Positions 17,547-26,271 of a DNA stretch of 64,000 bases are shown here, piece by piece (positions within the stretch are counted from its first letter, which is position 1; each line of letters starts with the position of its first letter). The stretch lies in NCBI GenBank assembly GCA_028277765.1, contig JANQFQ010000028.1:1-64000 (forward strand). The letters run 5' to 3'. The translations under genes and the position numbers were made by a program. The notes beneath the pieces were generated by a model that had not been told where the DNA came from, ran no database searches, and saw nothing but the letters and a program-made list of their open reading frames with translations. Source of the stretch: Desulfobacterales bacterium. GTDB lineage: Bacteria; Desulfobacterota; Desulfobacteria; Desulfobacterales; SURF-7.

Positions 17547-19266
17547 GTCAACCATTTTGATAGTAGATGATGAGGAACACATCCGCTATACGTTCCAGCA
17601 GTTACTTTCACGAGAAGGGTATGAGATACTTGAGGCTGATGGTTATTCGTCAGCCATTGAAATTATCTCAAACACACCACTGGACCTGATGTTTGTTGAC
17701 ATTATCCTTGGAGAGTGTACGGGGATTGATGTTCTAAGGGAAGTAAAAAAATTGGAACTGTCCTGCCCTGTTGTAATGATAACCGGCATGCCCAACCTGG
17801 AAACATCCGCTGAAGCTGTGCGCGGTGGCGCATTCGACTACATAGCAAAACCTGTTAGAAAGGAGATCCTCTTAAGGGTAACGGAGCTGGCGCTTCGACA
17901 TAAAGCCCTTTCAGATGAAAAAACAAGGGCAGAAGAAGAAAAAGACCGCTACCGCAGGAACCTTGACGCGATTTTCAGCAGCCTAAAAGATGGTATTATT
18001 ACCGTTGACCGGGGACTCAATGTTTTAGAAGTAAACCGTGCTGTAGATGATATCTGCGGCCTCAAGCAAAAAGACATAGCCGGGAAGTGTTTCTCAGATG
18101 TAAAAGTAGATTGTCAGCATCGCTGTCTAAGAGTCCTGAGGGAAACCATAAAAACGAAAAGCCCTGTGAAAGAATATCGTATTGAGTGCAAACATAAAAA
18201 CAGACCCCGACAGGTAGCCCTGTTGACGAGTTCACCCTTAAACGATCCTGAGAAAGGCTTTATGGGAACAGTGCTGGTTGTCAGAGATATTTCAAGATTG
18301 ACTTTTCTTGAAAAAGAGCTTATAGAAAAGCATAAATACTTTAATCTTATAGGAAAAAGCAAAAACATACAGAAGGTCTATCATCTTCTTGAAGACCTTT
18401 TTGATTCAGACACCACTGTTCTTGTTACAGGGGAAAGCGGTACAGGTAAGGAGGTCGTTGCACGTACCCTGCATTACGGGGGTGTTCGCGCGTCCCGTGC
18501 CCTGATAACGATTAACTGTAGCGCTCTTGCGGAAAATCTACTGGAGAGTGAACTTTTTGGACATGTAAAAGGGGCGTTTACAGGGGCAGTCGCGGATAAA
18601 GCGGGAAGGTTTCAAGCTGCAGACGGGGGAACGGTTTTCCTTGATGAGATTGGTGATATTTCTCCTTATATCCAGCTAAAGCTTCTCAGGTTTCTACAGG
18701 AACATAAGTTTGAGAGAGTAGGCGATTCAAAGACCATAGAAGTGGATGTCCGGATCATCGCGGCAACCAACCAGAACTTAAAAGAAAAGGTGAGAAAAGG
18801 GGAATTCCGCGAAGACCTTTTTTACAGACTTAATGTTATAGAAATTCCACTCCCCCCGTTAAGAGAGAGGAGAGAAGATATTCCTCTTTTGACCGATCAT
18901 TTCTGCAGGCAGTTCAATGTTAAACAGGAAAAAAATATTGAAGGAGTGTCTGATGAAGTTATGGAAGCGTTTATGCGTTATCCATGGCCGGGCAATATAA
19001 GAGAGCTGGAACATGCTATTGAGCATGCTTTTGTTTTGTGCCGGGATAGGATTATCATGACGGACCATCTCCCGATAGAGATTTTAGATGACTCTCAAAA
19101 GCCAAATAAGATAGAAACTAAAACACAAACTTTGGATTCCAAGGAGATACTGGCAGCCTTAAAAAATACTGACTGGAACAAGGCGAAAACTGCGAGAATT
19201 CTGGGTATCAGCCGTCCAACCCTATATAAAAAAATGAAAGAACTGAAAATAGAACTACATGATTAA
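17533..19266 (+). CDS. NtrC-family sigma-54-dependent response regulator (REC-PAS-AAA+-Fis)
   Basis: The 577-residue activator has an N-terminal receiver with phospho-Asp at residue 56 (LMFVDIIL), a PAS domain (about 140-260), a sigma-54 AAA+ domain with Walker A GESGTGKE, the sigma-54-contacting loop as GAFTGA, and Walker B GGTVFLDEIGD, and a Fis-type helix-turn-helix at the C-terminus (AKTARILGISRPTLYKKMKE). It should remodel sigma-54 RNA polymerase at promoters carrying its upstream sites. The 14-bp overlap with the hybrid kinase gene marks that kinase as its likely partner. Downstream, 115 bp after its stop, lies a double-dyad element followed by a sigma-54 promoter that leads into the chemosensory operon. 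The same element recurs at 31877. Confidence 0.93.
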   Translation: MKTTKSTILIVDDEEHIRYTFQQLLSREGYEILEADGYSSAIEIISNTPLDLMFVDIILGECTGIDVLREVKKLELSCPVVMITGMPNLETSAEAVRGGAFDYIAKPVRKEILLRVTELALRHKALSDEKTRAEEEKDRYRRNLDAIFSSLKDGIITVDRGLNVLEVNRAVDDICGLKQKDIAGKCFSDVKVDCQHRCLRVLRETIKTKSPVKEYRIECKHKNRPRQVALLTSSPLNDPEKGFMGTVLVVRDISRLTFLEKELIEKHKYFNLIGKSKNIQKVYHLLEDLFDSDTTVLVTGESGTGKEVVARTLHYGGVRASRALITINCSALAENLLESELFGHVKGAFTGAVADKAGRFQAADGGTVFLDEIGDISPYIQLKLLRFLQEHKFERVGDSKTIEVDVRIIAATNQNLKEKVRKGEFREDLFYRLNVIEIPLPPLRERREDIPLLTDHFCRQFNVKQEKNIEGVSDEVMEAFMRYPWPGNIRELEHAIEHAFVLCRDRIIMTDHLPIEILDDSQKPNKIETKTQTLDSKEILAALKNTDWNKAKTARILGISRPTLYKKMKELKIELHD

Positions 19267-19380
19267 AACAAGACATTCTGTTTTGGCATAATAATTAGTT
19301 TACAAGGAGGTGTAATACATACCAGGTAAACTGGAGTGAAGGCTGTGTCTGCGGCTATTTTGGCAGCCCTTTCCACCCTT

Positions 19381-19419
19381 TTTACACAATTGTAATTTAC
19401 ACGTATGTAAACTTTACAC
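19381..19419 (+). promoter_or_regulatory. Upstream activator element, copy 1 (two TTACA-N4-TGTAA dyads)
   Basis: Two perfect dyads TTACA-N4-TGTAA lie at 19382-19395 and 19397-19410, centres 15 bp apart, followed by a half site TTTACAC. The 39-bp block matches 31877-31915 at 33 of 39 positions. It begins 136 bp before the -24 element of the sigma-54 promoter, exactly the offset seen at the second copy. It probably binds the NtrC-type regulator encoded just upstream. Confidence 0.7.
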
Positions 19420-19516
19420 TTTCATTTGACACCACTATACGTTCTTGAAATAAAGCGAAAAGCAAAAGTTATTAAAAAACAGTAGGATAGGGAATAATAT
19501 TTATTTTATAATTCGT

Positions 19517-19532
19517 TGGCATGCCTTTTGAT
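19517..19532 (+). promoter_or_regulatory. Sigma-54 promoter of the chemosensory operon
   Basis: TGGCATG (19517-19523), four bases, then TTGAT (19528-19532) matches the -24/-12 consensus TGGCACG-N4-TTGCW, including GG and TG at the required spacing. Transcription would start near 19543, about 45 bp before the first gene. A weaker look-alike, TGGCATA-N4-TTAG at 19284-19298, departs in the -12 box. Confidence 0.75.
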
Positions 19533-19586
19533 TCTATTCAGGTATGAATGAAAATTATATAATAAATAACTCTGGAGGATACTGAT

Positions 19587-19907
19587 TTGTTAATGACGAT
19601 TGCGGCAACTGACTTTGATCCTGAAATTATTAAAATTCAGAAGTTTATCCTGTTTGCATATATTCGGAGGGACTATGATTTTAAAAGCCAGACAGATGTT
19701 CTGAAAAATGTGTCCAAAGATCTGAGAGACGATATGAAAATATATCTTCTGGATGAAGAGACTGTAAACACATTTGACTGGCTTGATTTAGGCGGGTCTC
19801 CGACGTTTATACTTTTTTATAATGGGACAGAAAAAGGACGGCTTCTCGGTAAAGCAGACATAAAAACGTTAACAGTATTTCTTAAAAAACATTTGCGGGA
19901 AACATGA
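19587..19907 (+). CDS. Thioredoxin-fold protein without CxxC, first gene of the chemosensory operon
   Basis: The 106-residue protein ends in GSPTFILFYNGTEKGRLLG ... LTVFLKKHL, the cis-Pro loop, beta strands and last helix of a thioredoxin fold, but has no cysteine at all, so it cannot be an oxidoreductase. A binding or scaffolding role is more likely. The TTG at 19587 is favoured as start because GGAGG (19574-19578) lies eight bases upstream; the ATG at 19593 would be 14 bases away. It directly follows the sigma-54 promoter and precedes the receptor-like gene by 51 bp. Function in signalling is unknown. Confidence 0.7.
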   Translation: MLMTIAATDFDPEIIKIQKFILFAYIRRDYDFKSQTDVLKNVSKDLRDDMKIYLLDEETVNTFDWLDLGGSPTFILFYNGTEKGRLLGKADIKTLTVFLKKHLRET

Positions 19908-19958
19908 TTTATATTAAAGGGTTTATTTAGGAAACGAAACCGCAGAGGGAGTAATTAT

Positions 19959-21671
19959 TTGTTTCAGCAAGATACAGACAGGGATACAATGGAAACATCT
20001 GGAAAAAGCATAGACGGATTTATCGAAACGCTAAACGAGCTCACGGAAGGAGCGGAGAACGACTTTATGCTGCTTGGTCTCGGTCTTCAGACAGTGCATG
20101 TCAATGTAAAGGAGCTGACCCAGCTTATGCTCGATACAGTAAAACGGATTGGCGGTCATGAAGAAGGTGGTATTATTAAAAGGGTGGATCATACAGTTAA
20201 TGAATCTCTAAAAGAGATCAGGAATTTTCACGCGGAAGTGAATACTAATTTAACCCAGATCAATACAGTTGTTGGAAAAATAAGTGACCTTTATGCGACA
20301 AGTGAGCAGATTAAAAAATTTGCCAAATTTCTTAACGCGGTTGCCTTTAATATGTTTGTGGAGAACGCACGGGTTATGGATTCAGCAAACATCTTTTCAG
20401 ATATCGCCCAAGAGATTAAGGACCTTGCCTTTAAGATTACGGGTATTGCCAATGATGTTTATGACAATGTTGAGCGTTCCCGTGAAATTCATATGGGGAT
20501 TCATGAAAAAATATCAAAAGGTATGGACATGTTGCAGGAGTTGACAGGTGATGTACAAACAGCCGTGCGTGCTTCAGTTATGGAGACGGAACAACTGATG
20601 TATTTTTCTCTTGATACCATTGAGCAGGCTGGTGTGCGTTCCCAAGAGATAACACAACAGGTGGGAGAGATAGTGGTCGGCGTTCAGTATCATGACAACA
20701 TGAGACAGCAGCTTCTGAAAATAACAGATACGCTGACAAATATTGAAAACATATCTGATAAGGTCTCAGACAACTATGAGTTTCTTTTTGCCGAGATAAT
20801 AAGCGAGGTGGAGGATGTTTATCATAAGAATCTTAATGCCATATATGAGATTAAAAATGAGGTTGAAGTGCTAGTAGAAAGTTTTCTCGGCCTTAAGTCA
20901 GATGATATGGAAAGCAGTGGGGTATCCAATATCTTATCAGACGATCCGTTTTCCTCACTTAAATCAGTTCTCATGCAGCTTTATGATCTCCTTGACCAGG
21001 GCCGCGGTCTTTTTGAGCAGCTTCAGGAAGCTGCGGGTCAGGCTGCAGATATAGCTACAAAACTTTCTGATCTGCTGAATATTATTAGGGGGATCAGCAG
21101 TGAAACGCATAATAAGGCCCTTAATTCAATAATAGCAGCACAGCGAATGGGAGATAAAGGGAGAACGCTGAAACTGCTTGCCCAGGAGATGAATGATCTT
21201 GCAACCAAGTCAGACGTATTTGTAGATGAAGTTGAAGAGATCATTGAAACAATTGTCGTGTCTGCCACAGAGATTGGCCAACGGGATATAAAGGGTTTTG
21301 AAACCATGAGTTCCGATGGCGGTGCCATCAGTAAAATGGATGAGGTTATCAATAATATTTCAGGCGAATATGACCAGTTCAGGCAGGATTCAATTGACGC
21401 TTACGAGCGTGCCAAAGCGTTGAAAAAGGCTATAAATACAACAATCGTCAGCCTGGAATTTTTCAATGGTCTGTCAAAAGGCCTGACAACCCATAAAGAG
21501 CAGCTGAAAGAGATTTTATTTCATGAGAATGCCGGCATCAGAGAAGAGAAACGCATACCTAAAACGCGTACTGTTAAGAAAGAGAATGTTGTTATCTCTT
21601 TAAGTGAGGCTATGGAGAAGAGGAAAAAGACTGTTGAAAATGGATTAGGTGATAACGTGGAGATATTTTAG
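19959..21671 (+). CDS. Soluble, receptor-like coiled-coil chemotaxis protein
   Basis: A 570-residue, almost entirely helical protein with no membrane segments or signal peptide. Its long heptad-rich helices (for example SSETHNKALNSIIAAQRMGDKGR) recall the signalling hairpin of methyl-accepting proteins (the usual E-x3-NAL-NAAIEAARAGE tip), but the tip is divergent. The segment GVQYHDNMRQQLLKI contains D-x3-Q as in CheZ-type phosphatase helices and resembles the segment in the 184-residue protein at 29725. The TTG start at 19959 has GAGGGAG eight bases upstream; an ATG occurs ten codons in. It could be a cytoplasmic receptor or adaptor for this che system, perhaps with phosphatase activity. 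I cannot place it in a named family with certainty. Confidence 0.65.
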   Translation: MFQQDTDRDTMETSGKSIDGFIETLNELTEGAENDFMLLGLGLQTVHVNVKELTQLMLDTVKRIGGHEEGGIIKRVDHTVNESLKEIRNFHAEVNTNLTQINTVVGKISDLYATSEQIKKFAKFLNAVAFNMFVENARVMDSANIFSDIAQEIKDLAFKITGIANDVYDNVERSREIHMGIHEKISKGMDMLQELTGDVQTAVRASVMETEQLMYFSLDTIEQAGVRSQEITQQVGEIVVGVQYHDNMRQQLLKITDTLTNIENISDKVSDNYEFLFAEIISEVEDVYHKNLNAIYEIKNEVEVLVESFLGLKSDDMESSGVSNILSDDPFSSLKSVLMQLYDLLDQGRGLFEQLQEAAGQAADIATKLSDLLNIIRGISSETHNKALNSIIAAQRMGDKGRTLKLLAQEMNDLATKSDVFVDEVEEIIETIVVSATEIGQRDIKGFETMSSDGGAISKMDEVINNISGEYDQFRQDSIDAYERAKALKKAINTTIVSLEFFNGLSKGLTTHKEQLKEILFHENAGIREEKRIPKTRTVKKENVVISLSEAMEKRKKTVENGLGDNVEIF

Positions 21672-22054
21672 TGAAAAAAGATATAAGCTTAAGAGTAAAA
21701 AAATCGGGTGAAGGGATGCTCTCCGTTACCTGCGGCCTGACAATTGAAAAGGCAGAGGAATTTAAAACCGTTCTGCTTAAGGCCTTGGAAAAAACAAACA
21801 AATTGGTTGTGAACTTTAAGAGACTGACAGATGCTGATCTTACTTGCATTCAGCTCTTATGCTCAGCAAACCGCACATTTTCTGAAGAGAATAAACAGCT
21901 CTTGATTCAAGATAAAGGTGGTTCGGATGTACTTGATAAAGTACTGCGTGATGCTAGTTTTAATGTTTTACATTGTATGTCCGAAAAATATTGTAAAAAA
22001 TGTTTATGGAAGGAGGCGAAACAGAATGACGAAAACGATAATGGTAGTAGATGA
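21671..22054 (+). CDS. STAS-domain protein
   Basis: The 127-residue protein has the STAS alpha/beta fold seen in anti-sigma-factor antagonists. The family's phospho-Ser region, usually DSSGLQLL, appears as TDADLTCIQLL, so Thr rather than Ser occupies the site. A Cys-rich tail (CMSEKYCKKCLWK) follows. The GTG start overlaps the stop of the previous gene by one base, and its own 3' end overlaps cheY by 29 bp, so it is tightly embedded in the operon. STAS genes at this position accompany CheA in several deltaproteobacterial systems. A role in switching or in holding the sensory complex is an inference. Confidence 0.75.
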   Translation: MKKDISLRVKKSGEGMLSVTCGLTIEKAEEFKTVLLKALEKTNKLVVNFKRLTDADLTCIQLLCSANRTFSEENKQLLIQDKGGSDVLDKVLRDASFNVLHCMSEKYCKKCLWKEAKQNDENDNGSR

Positions 22055-22394
22055 TTCTTCGAGTGTCCGCCAGATGATGGCTTTTACCTTGGAGAACGCT
22101 GGCTATGATGTTGTTGAGGCCGAGGATGGACAGGATGCCCTTAAAAAACTTAACAGTTCACCTGTTAACATGATTGTAACAGACTTGAACATGCCGAATG
22201 TCAATGGTTTCGATCTTATCCGGTCTATACGCTCAAAACCAGAGTACAAGTACATCCCGATAGTTGTACTTACCACAGAGTCCCATGATGAAAAAAAGCA
22301 GGAGAGTAAAGAGGCAGGTGCAACCGGTTGGATTACAAAGCCTTTCAAACCTGACCAGCTGATCGGTGTTATTAATAAGGTAATGCCGCAGTAA
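22026..22394 (+). CDS. cheY: Single-domain response regulator CheY
   Basis: A 122-residue lone receiver domain with all conserved residues: acidic pair VVDDSS, phospho-acceptor Asp in VTDLNMPN, Thr in VLTTES, and Lys in ITKPF. It would accept phosphate from the CheA encoded next and act on a flagellar motor, pili or another output. ATG 22026 follows AGGAGG (22011-22016) at good spacing, although the gene starts inside the STAS gene. The target is not decided by sequence; no flagellar gene is present in the window. Confidence 0.92.
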   Translation: MTKTIMVVDDSSSVRQMMAFTLENAGYDVVEAEDGQDALKKLNSSPVNMIVTDLNMPNVNGFDLIRSIRSKPEYKYIPIVVLTTESHDEKKQESKEAGATGWITKPFKPDQLIGVINKVMPQ

Positions 22395-22477
22395 TGGAAT
22401 AGCGGCCTGGCAGGATGGCGGATTAAAACAGATCGGTTATACGTTCATATGCAAGTATTATAATCTTGAGGGATGTT

Positions 22478-24568
22478 GTGGACGCTCAAAAAGAAACATT
22501 TATGGAGGAAGCACGGGAACTCTTGGTCAAGCTTGAGTCTGCCCTGCTTGAGCTGGAGGTGGTACCTGACGATACAGATCAGATAGACCGCGCCTTCCGA
22601 GCCCTGCATACTATTAAAGGGTCGGGCGCGATGTTCGGTTTTGATGATATCGCGGAATTCACTCATGATATTGAAACGGTTTTTGAACTGTTACGTGACC
22701 GTAAGATAGCTGTTACGGGTGAACTCGTCAGCCTTTCGCTTTCAGTATGTGACCAGATAAAGGTCATGCTCGAAGCTTACATAGGAGGGCCGCCTGCTGA
22801 TAAGGACGAAGCAGAAAGGATACTCATGTCTTTCAGGGAGATGGTGCCTGAACAGGACATCGGTATAAAACAGCCTGAAGAAGCTCCTGAAAAACTACAC
22901 CCGCATGAAGAGGATGAAAGCCTAGGCGCTGAAGTGACCTATCGTATCAGTTTCCGGCCGGATAGAGATATCCTTAAAAATGGCACAAATCCTATCCATC
23001 TTTTAAACGAACTCCGAGCGTTAGGTGAATGCGATATAACTGCCCACATGGAAGAAACACCTCTCTTAAAGGACTATGCCCAGGAGGCTTGTTATATATA
23101 CTGGGACATTGTCCTGACTACTGGCCGTGGATTAAATGCGATCAAGGATGTTTTTATTTTTGTAGAGGACACAAGTGACATTAAAATCAACGTGGTTGAT
23201 GATGGCCAAGACGTAAATGTCAGTGTTGATACAAAGCGGCTCGGCGAGATACTGGTAGATAGGGGAGATGTCTCGAATGATAAGCTCCAGTCAATGCTCA
23301 AGAACCAGAAGCGGATTGGTGAAATTCTCGTGGAAAAAGATGTGGTATGCGGCGGCAAAGTGGAAGTCGCTCTTGCTGAGCAAAAGCACGTAAAAAGGAC
23401 ACATGAAAAAATATGGCGGGCAGCGCAGACAGCCAGCGTACGCGTGCCTGCGGAAAGACTTGATGAACTTGTGGACCTGGTAGGCGAGCTTGTGACTGTT
23501 CAGGCCCGTTTGACGCAGAAGGCTGTACATGAAAATGATCCTGAACTTACAGCTATAGCAGAGGATGTGGAAAATCTTACCGGCGGTCTCCGGGACAATA
23601 CCATGAGTGTCAGGATGATCCAGATCGGCATAACCTTTACAAGTTTTCGAAGACTGGTACGCGACCTTTCCGCAGATCTTGGTAAGAATATAGTGCTTAA
23701 AACATCAGGGGGCGAGACCGAACTGGACAAAACGGTTATTGATCGACTGAATGATCCCATGGTGCACATTATACGCAACTGCATTGATCACGGTATTGAG
23801 TTCCCGGATGTACGAATTCAATCAAATAAGCCGGAGATGGGGACAATACATCTGTCCGCAGAGCATTCAGGAGCGCATGTACTTATAAAGATATCTGATG
23901 ACGGTGCGGGTCTAGATCCTGTAGCTATTATGGAGAAGGCTGAAAAAAACAATATTATCTCAAAAGAAATCGAACTTTCTGAAAAAGAAATTGCCCAGCT
24001 TGTATTCGCGCCCGGTTTCTCAACAGCAAAAGAGGTTACAGATGTCTCTGGCCGGGGTGTCGGTCTTGATGTGGTGAAAAGGAATGTTGAGGCCCTGCGC
24101 GGTTCGGTTGACATAAATAGTAAAAAAGGGGAAGGGACCACGATCACTCTCAGACTCCCCCTGACCTTGGCAATTATCGAAGGATTCTTGGTGGAGATTG
24201 GGGGGGACAAGTATATCCTACCTCTTTCTTCTGTTGAAGAATGTGTAGAGCTGAGAAAAGAAGATAGTGACCAGATAGGCGACAGTAATATCTTAAATGT
24301 GCGGGGGGAAATAATACCGTACGTCCGTCTTAGAAAATCTTTTGAATCCCTGGGAGAGCCTCCTGAATTGGAGCATGTGGTTATAACGGATGTTAATGGT
24401 GATCGCGTGGGATTTGTGGTGGACAATGTAATAGGCAGCTACCAGACAGTGATAAAATCGCTTGGCCGTGCCATGAGACAGTCTGAGGATGTTTCCGGTG
24501 CAACCATACTTGGTGACGGTACGGTGGCGTTAATATTAAATATAGATAAACTTGTGAAAGCCGCATGA
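22478..24568 (+). CDS. cheA: Chemotaxis histidine kinase CheA with MshEN-like insert
   Basis: The 696-residue kinase starts at GTG 22478 (GAGGGA upstream; a TTG 12 bases earlier is less likely). Order of domains: Hpt (P1) with phospho-His 44 in ALHTIKGSGAMFG, a region replacing P2, the P3 dimerisation helices (about 315-375), the P4 ATPase with IRNCIDHGIE and GRGVGLDVV, and a C-terminal CheW-like P5. Unusually, residues about 252-303 hold two motifs, RLGEILVDRGDVSNDKLQ and RIGEILVEKDVV, each ending in a Gln-containing helix. They match the c-di-GMP-binding MshEN signature of type IV pilus/secretion ATPases. That would link kinase output to second messenger level. It lies between cheY and cheW. 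Confidence 0.93.
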   Translation: MDAQKETFMEEARELLVKLESALLELEVVPDDTDQIDRAFRALHTIKGSGAMFGFDDIAEFTHDIETVFELLRDRKIAVTGELVSLSLSVCDQIKVMLEAYIGGPPADKDEAERILMSFREMVPEQDIGIKQPEEAPEKLHPHEEDESLGAEVTYRISFRPDRDILKNGTNPIHLLNELRALGECDITAHMEETPLLKDYAQEACYIYWDIVLTTGRGLNAIKDVFIFVEDTSDIKINVVDDGQDVNVSVDTKRLGEILVDRGDVSNDKLQSMLKNQKRIGEILVEKDVVCGGKVEVALAEQKHVKRTHEKIWRAAQTASVRVPAERLDELVDLVGELVTVQARLTQKAVHENDPELTAIAEDVENLTGGLRDNTMSVRMIQIGITFTSFRRLVRDLSADLGKNIVLKTSGGETELDKTVIDRLNDPMVHIIRNCIDHGIEFPDVRIQSNKPEMGTIHLSAEHSGAHVLIKISDDGAGLDPVAIMEKAEKNNIISKEIELSEKEIAQLVFAPGFSTAKEVTDVSGRGVGLDVVKRNVEALRGSVDINSKKGEGTTITLRLPLTLAIIEGFLVEIGGDKYILPLSSVEECVELRKEDSDQIGDSNILNVRGEIIPYVRLRKSFESLGEPPELEHVVITDVNGDRVGFVVDNVIGSYQTVIKSLGRAMRQSEDVSGATILGDGTVALILNIDKLVKAA

Positions 24569-24649
24569 AAAGCTAAGTAGATATGAATAAAACGTTTTTG
24601 GCGTATGTAATTAATTAGCTCTATTAATAATAAAAGGGGGATGCAAAAT

Positions 24650-25216
24650 ATGACTGAAGAGGCGGCGGCCGAAAGTTGGCAGTACTTGTCTTTCAATCTG
24701 GACCAGGAAATCTACGCCCTGAATATTATCCAAGTGAAAGAGGTCCTGGATTATACAGAAATCACAAAAGTGCCCAAGATGCCTGATTTTATGCGTGGGG
24801 TAATCAATCTGCGAGGTAAAGTAGTTCCAGTAGTTGACCTCAGGTTAAAGTTTGGTATGCCGGAAACTGAAAAAACTGTGGATACCTGCATTATCATCAT
24901 AGAGATTACACTGGATGGTGAAAGCACTAGCCTCGGGGCGTTAGCTGATTCAGTGCGAGAAGTATTAACACTGAAACCTGACCTCATAGAGCCCCCTCCA
25001 AAGATCGGCATGCGTCTTAAAACGGAATTTATCAAAGGTATGGGCAAAAAGGATGATGAATTTATTATCATCCTTGATGTAGACAGTGTGTTTTCTGCTG
25101 AAGAGTTGGTCAGTGTGCAGGATGCTGAGGAGGAAATTGATACAGTCAACAGTGAGGATCAGCCGGAACAAACAGAGACGGTACAAAAGGAGGGAGGACA
25201 AGTCTTGTCAACCTGA
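24650..25216 (+). CDS. cheW: Coupling protein CheW
   Basis: CheW links receptors to CheA. The 188-residue protein has the CheW SH3-like double barrel: LSFNLDQEIYALNIIQVKEVL, then VINLRGKVVPVVDLRLKFG and GMGKKDDEFIIILDVD (shown in pieces). An acidic, Gln/Glu-rich tail of about 35 residues extends beyond the domain and is probably disordered. ATG 24650 is preferred to ATG 24641, because the AAAGGGGG ribosome site ends one base before 24641 and is properly spaced only for the later codon. It follows cheA by 81 bp and is followed by a degraded gene fragment. Confidence 0.93.
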   Translation: MTEEAAAESWQYLSFNLDQEIYALNIIQVKEVLDYTEITKVPKMPDFMRGVINLRGKVVPVVDLRLKFGMPETEKTVDTCIIIIEITLDGESTSLGALADSVREVLTLKPDLIEPPPKIGMRLKTEFIKGMGKKDDEFIIILDVDSVFSAEELVSVQDAEEEIDTVNSEDQPEQTETVQKEGGQVLST

Positions 25217-25291
25217 TTGAGTATCATGGTATGGACAACGTTTTTTTGACTATTATAGAAAATGACGTCATCAAACCGTTGGGGAAATTAT

Positions 25292-25380
25292 ATGTTTAGT
25301 ATTTTTGCAACCAAGCTGAAGATCCTATAAAAGTGGGTGCCAGCAGTGACGTGCTTGATGATGAGTTTGAGAAGTTTTAA
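25292..25380 (+). pseudogene. Possible deletion remnant of a chemoreceptor gene
   Basis: Between cheW and cheR, where a receptor gene is often found, GGGGAAA and ATG 25292 start MFSIFATKLKIL followed by a stop. Directly after it, in another frame, the sequence reads KVGASSDVLDDEFEKF and a stop, which looks like the acidic C-terminal end of a methyl-accepting protein. The simplest reading is that the middle of a receptor gene was deleted. The remaining stretch is too short to be sure. Confidence 0.35.
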
Positions 25381-25389
25381 AGGGCGCTG

Positions 25390-26253
25390 ATGATGATTTC
25401 CGGTGTACGACATGAATATATGGAAGCCAGGCTGTCTGAAAGAGATTTCAAACGGTTGGGGGCATTAATTCAGACCCGTACTGGAATCAAGATGCCTCCA
25501 CATAAAATAGCTATGCTCGAATCAAGGCTACGCAAGAGGCTGCGCAGGCTGAAGATTCCATCGTATAATGATTATTGTAAGTACCTGTTCAGTCCGGAAG
25601 GCATGAAAGATGAGCTTGTTCATATGATTGATGAAGTAACAACCAACAAAACAGATTTTTTCAGGGAACCGGATCATTTTGATTTTCTTAGAGAGACAGT
25701 CCTTCCAGAAATGTTGAATGGCCGGTATCGGCGGATCTCCATATGGAGCGCTGCCTGTTCCACCGGTGAAGAGCCGTATTCCTTGGCAATGGCCCTTGAG
25801 ATATATTTGGAGAGCCATCCTGAGGTTAGTTTCGATTACAGTATTCTTGGGACAGACATATCTGAAGAGGTGCTTGAGAAGGCTGCTACAGCCATCTATG
25901 ATGAACAACTGGTCGATAGCATGCCGCTGGAACTCAAAAAAAGGTATCTCTTAAGATCAAAGGACAATGCCAAGCGGCTTGTCAGAGTCACTCCTGAGCT
26001 TAGAAATAAGGTGATATTCAGAAAGTTGAATCTTATGGACAAGTATTATGGCTTAGATAAATACATGGACATTATCTTTTGCCGAAATGTAATCATATAT
26101 TTTGAGAGGGAAACTCAGAAAGAGCTGCTTAACAAGATATGTGGGAGTCTTAATCAAGGGGGGTATCTTTTTATGGGGCACGCAGAGGTGCTGGCAGGTT
26201 TTGAACTGCCAGTGGAGTCGATAGCGCCGACGGTTTATAAGAAAACAGTTTAA
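25390..26253 (+). CDS. cheR: Chemoreceptor methyltransferase CheR
   Basis: CheR adds methyl groups from SAM to glutamates of chemoreceptors, the adaptation step countered by CheB. The 287-residue protein has the N-terminal helical domain with a basic helix (MLESRLRKRLRRLKIPSY), then the SAM-binding domain with WSAACSTGEEPYSLAM, ILGTDISEEVL and MDIIFCRNVIIYF, all standard. It begins just after the putative receptor remnant and ends directly before cheB. It is the canonical CheR of this system, in contrast to the divergent copy at 14397. Confidence 0.95.
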   Translation: MMISGVRHEYMEARLSERDFKRLGALIQTRTGIKMPPHKIAMLESRLRKRLRRLKIPSYNDYCKYLFSPEGMKDELVHMIDEVTTNKTDFFREPDHFDFLRETVLPEMLNGRYRRISIWSAACSTGEEPYSLAMALEIYLESHPEVSFDYSILGTDISEEVLEKAATAIYDEQLVDSMPLELKKRYLLRSKDNAKRLVRVTPELRNKVIFRKLNLMDKYYGLDKYMDIIFCRNVIIYFERETQKELLNKICGSLNQGGYLFMGHAEVLAGFELPVESIAPTVYKKTV

Positions 26254-26271
26254 GTGGATAGAGGGTTTAAT

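Noticed and set aside
19284..19360. Second sigma-54 promoter and a strong AAGGAGGTG ribosome site after the NtrC gene
   Set aside because: The -12 box is TTAG instead of TTGC, and no start codon at useful spacing opens a frame longer than about 19 codons.
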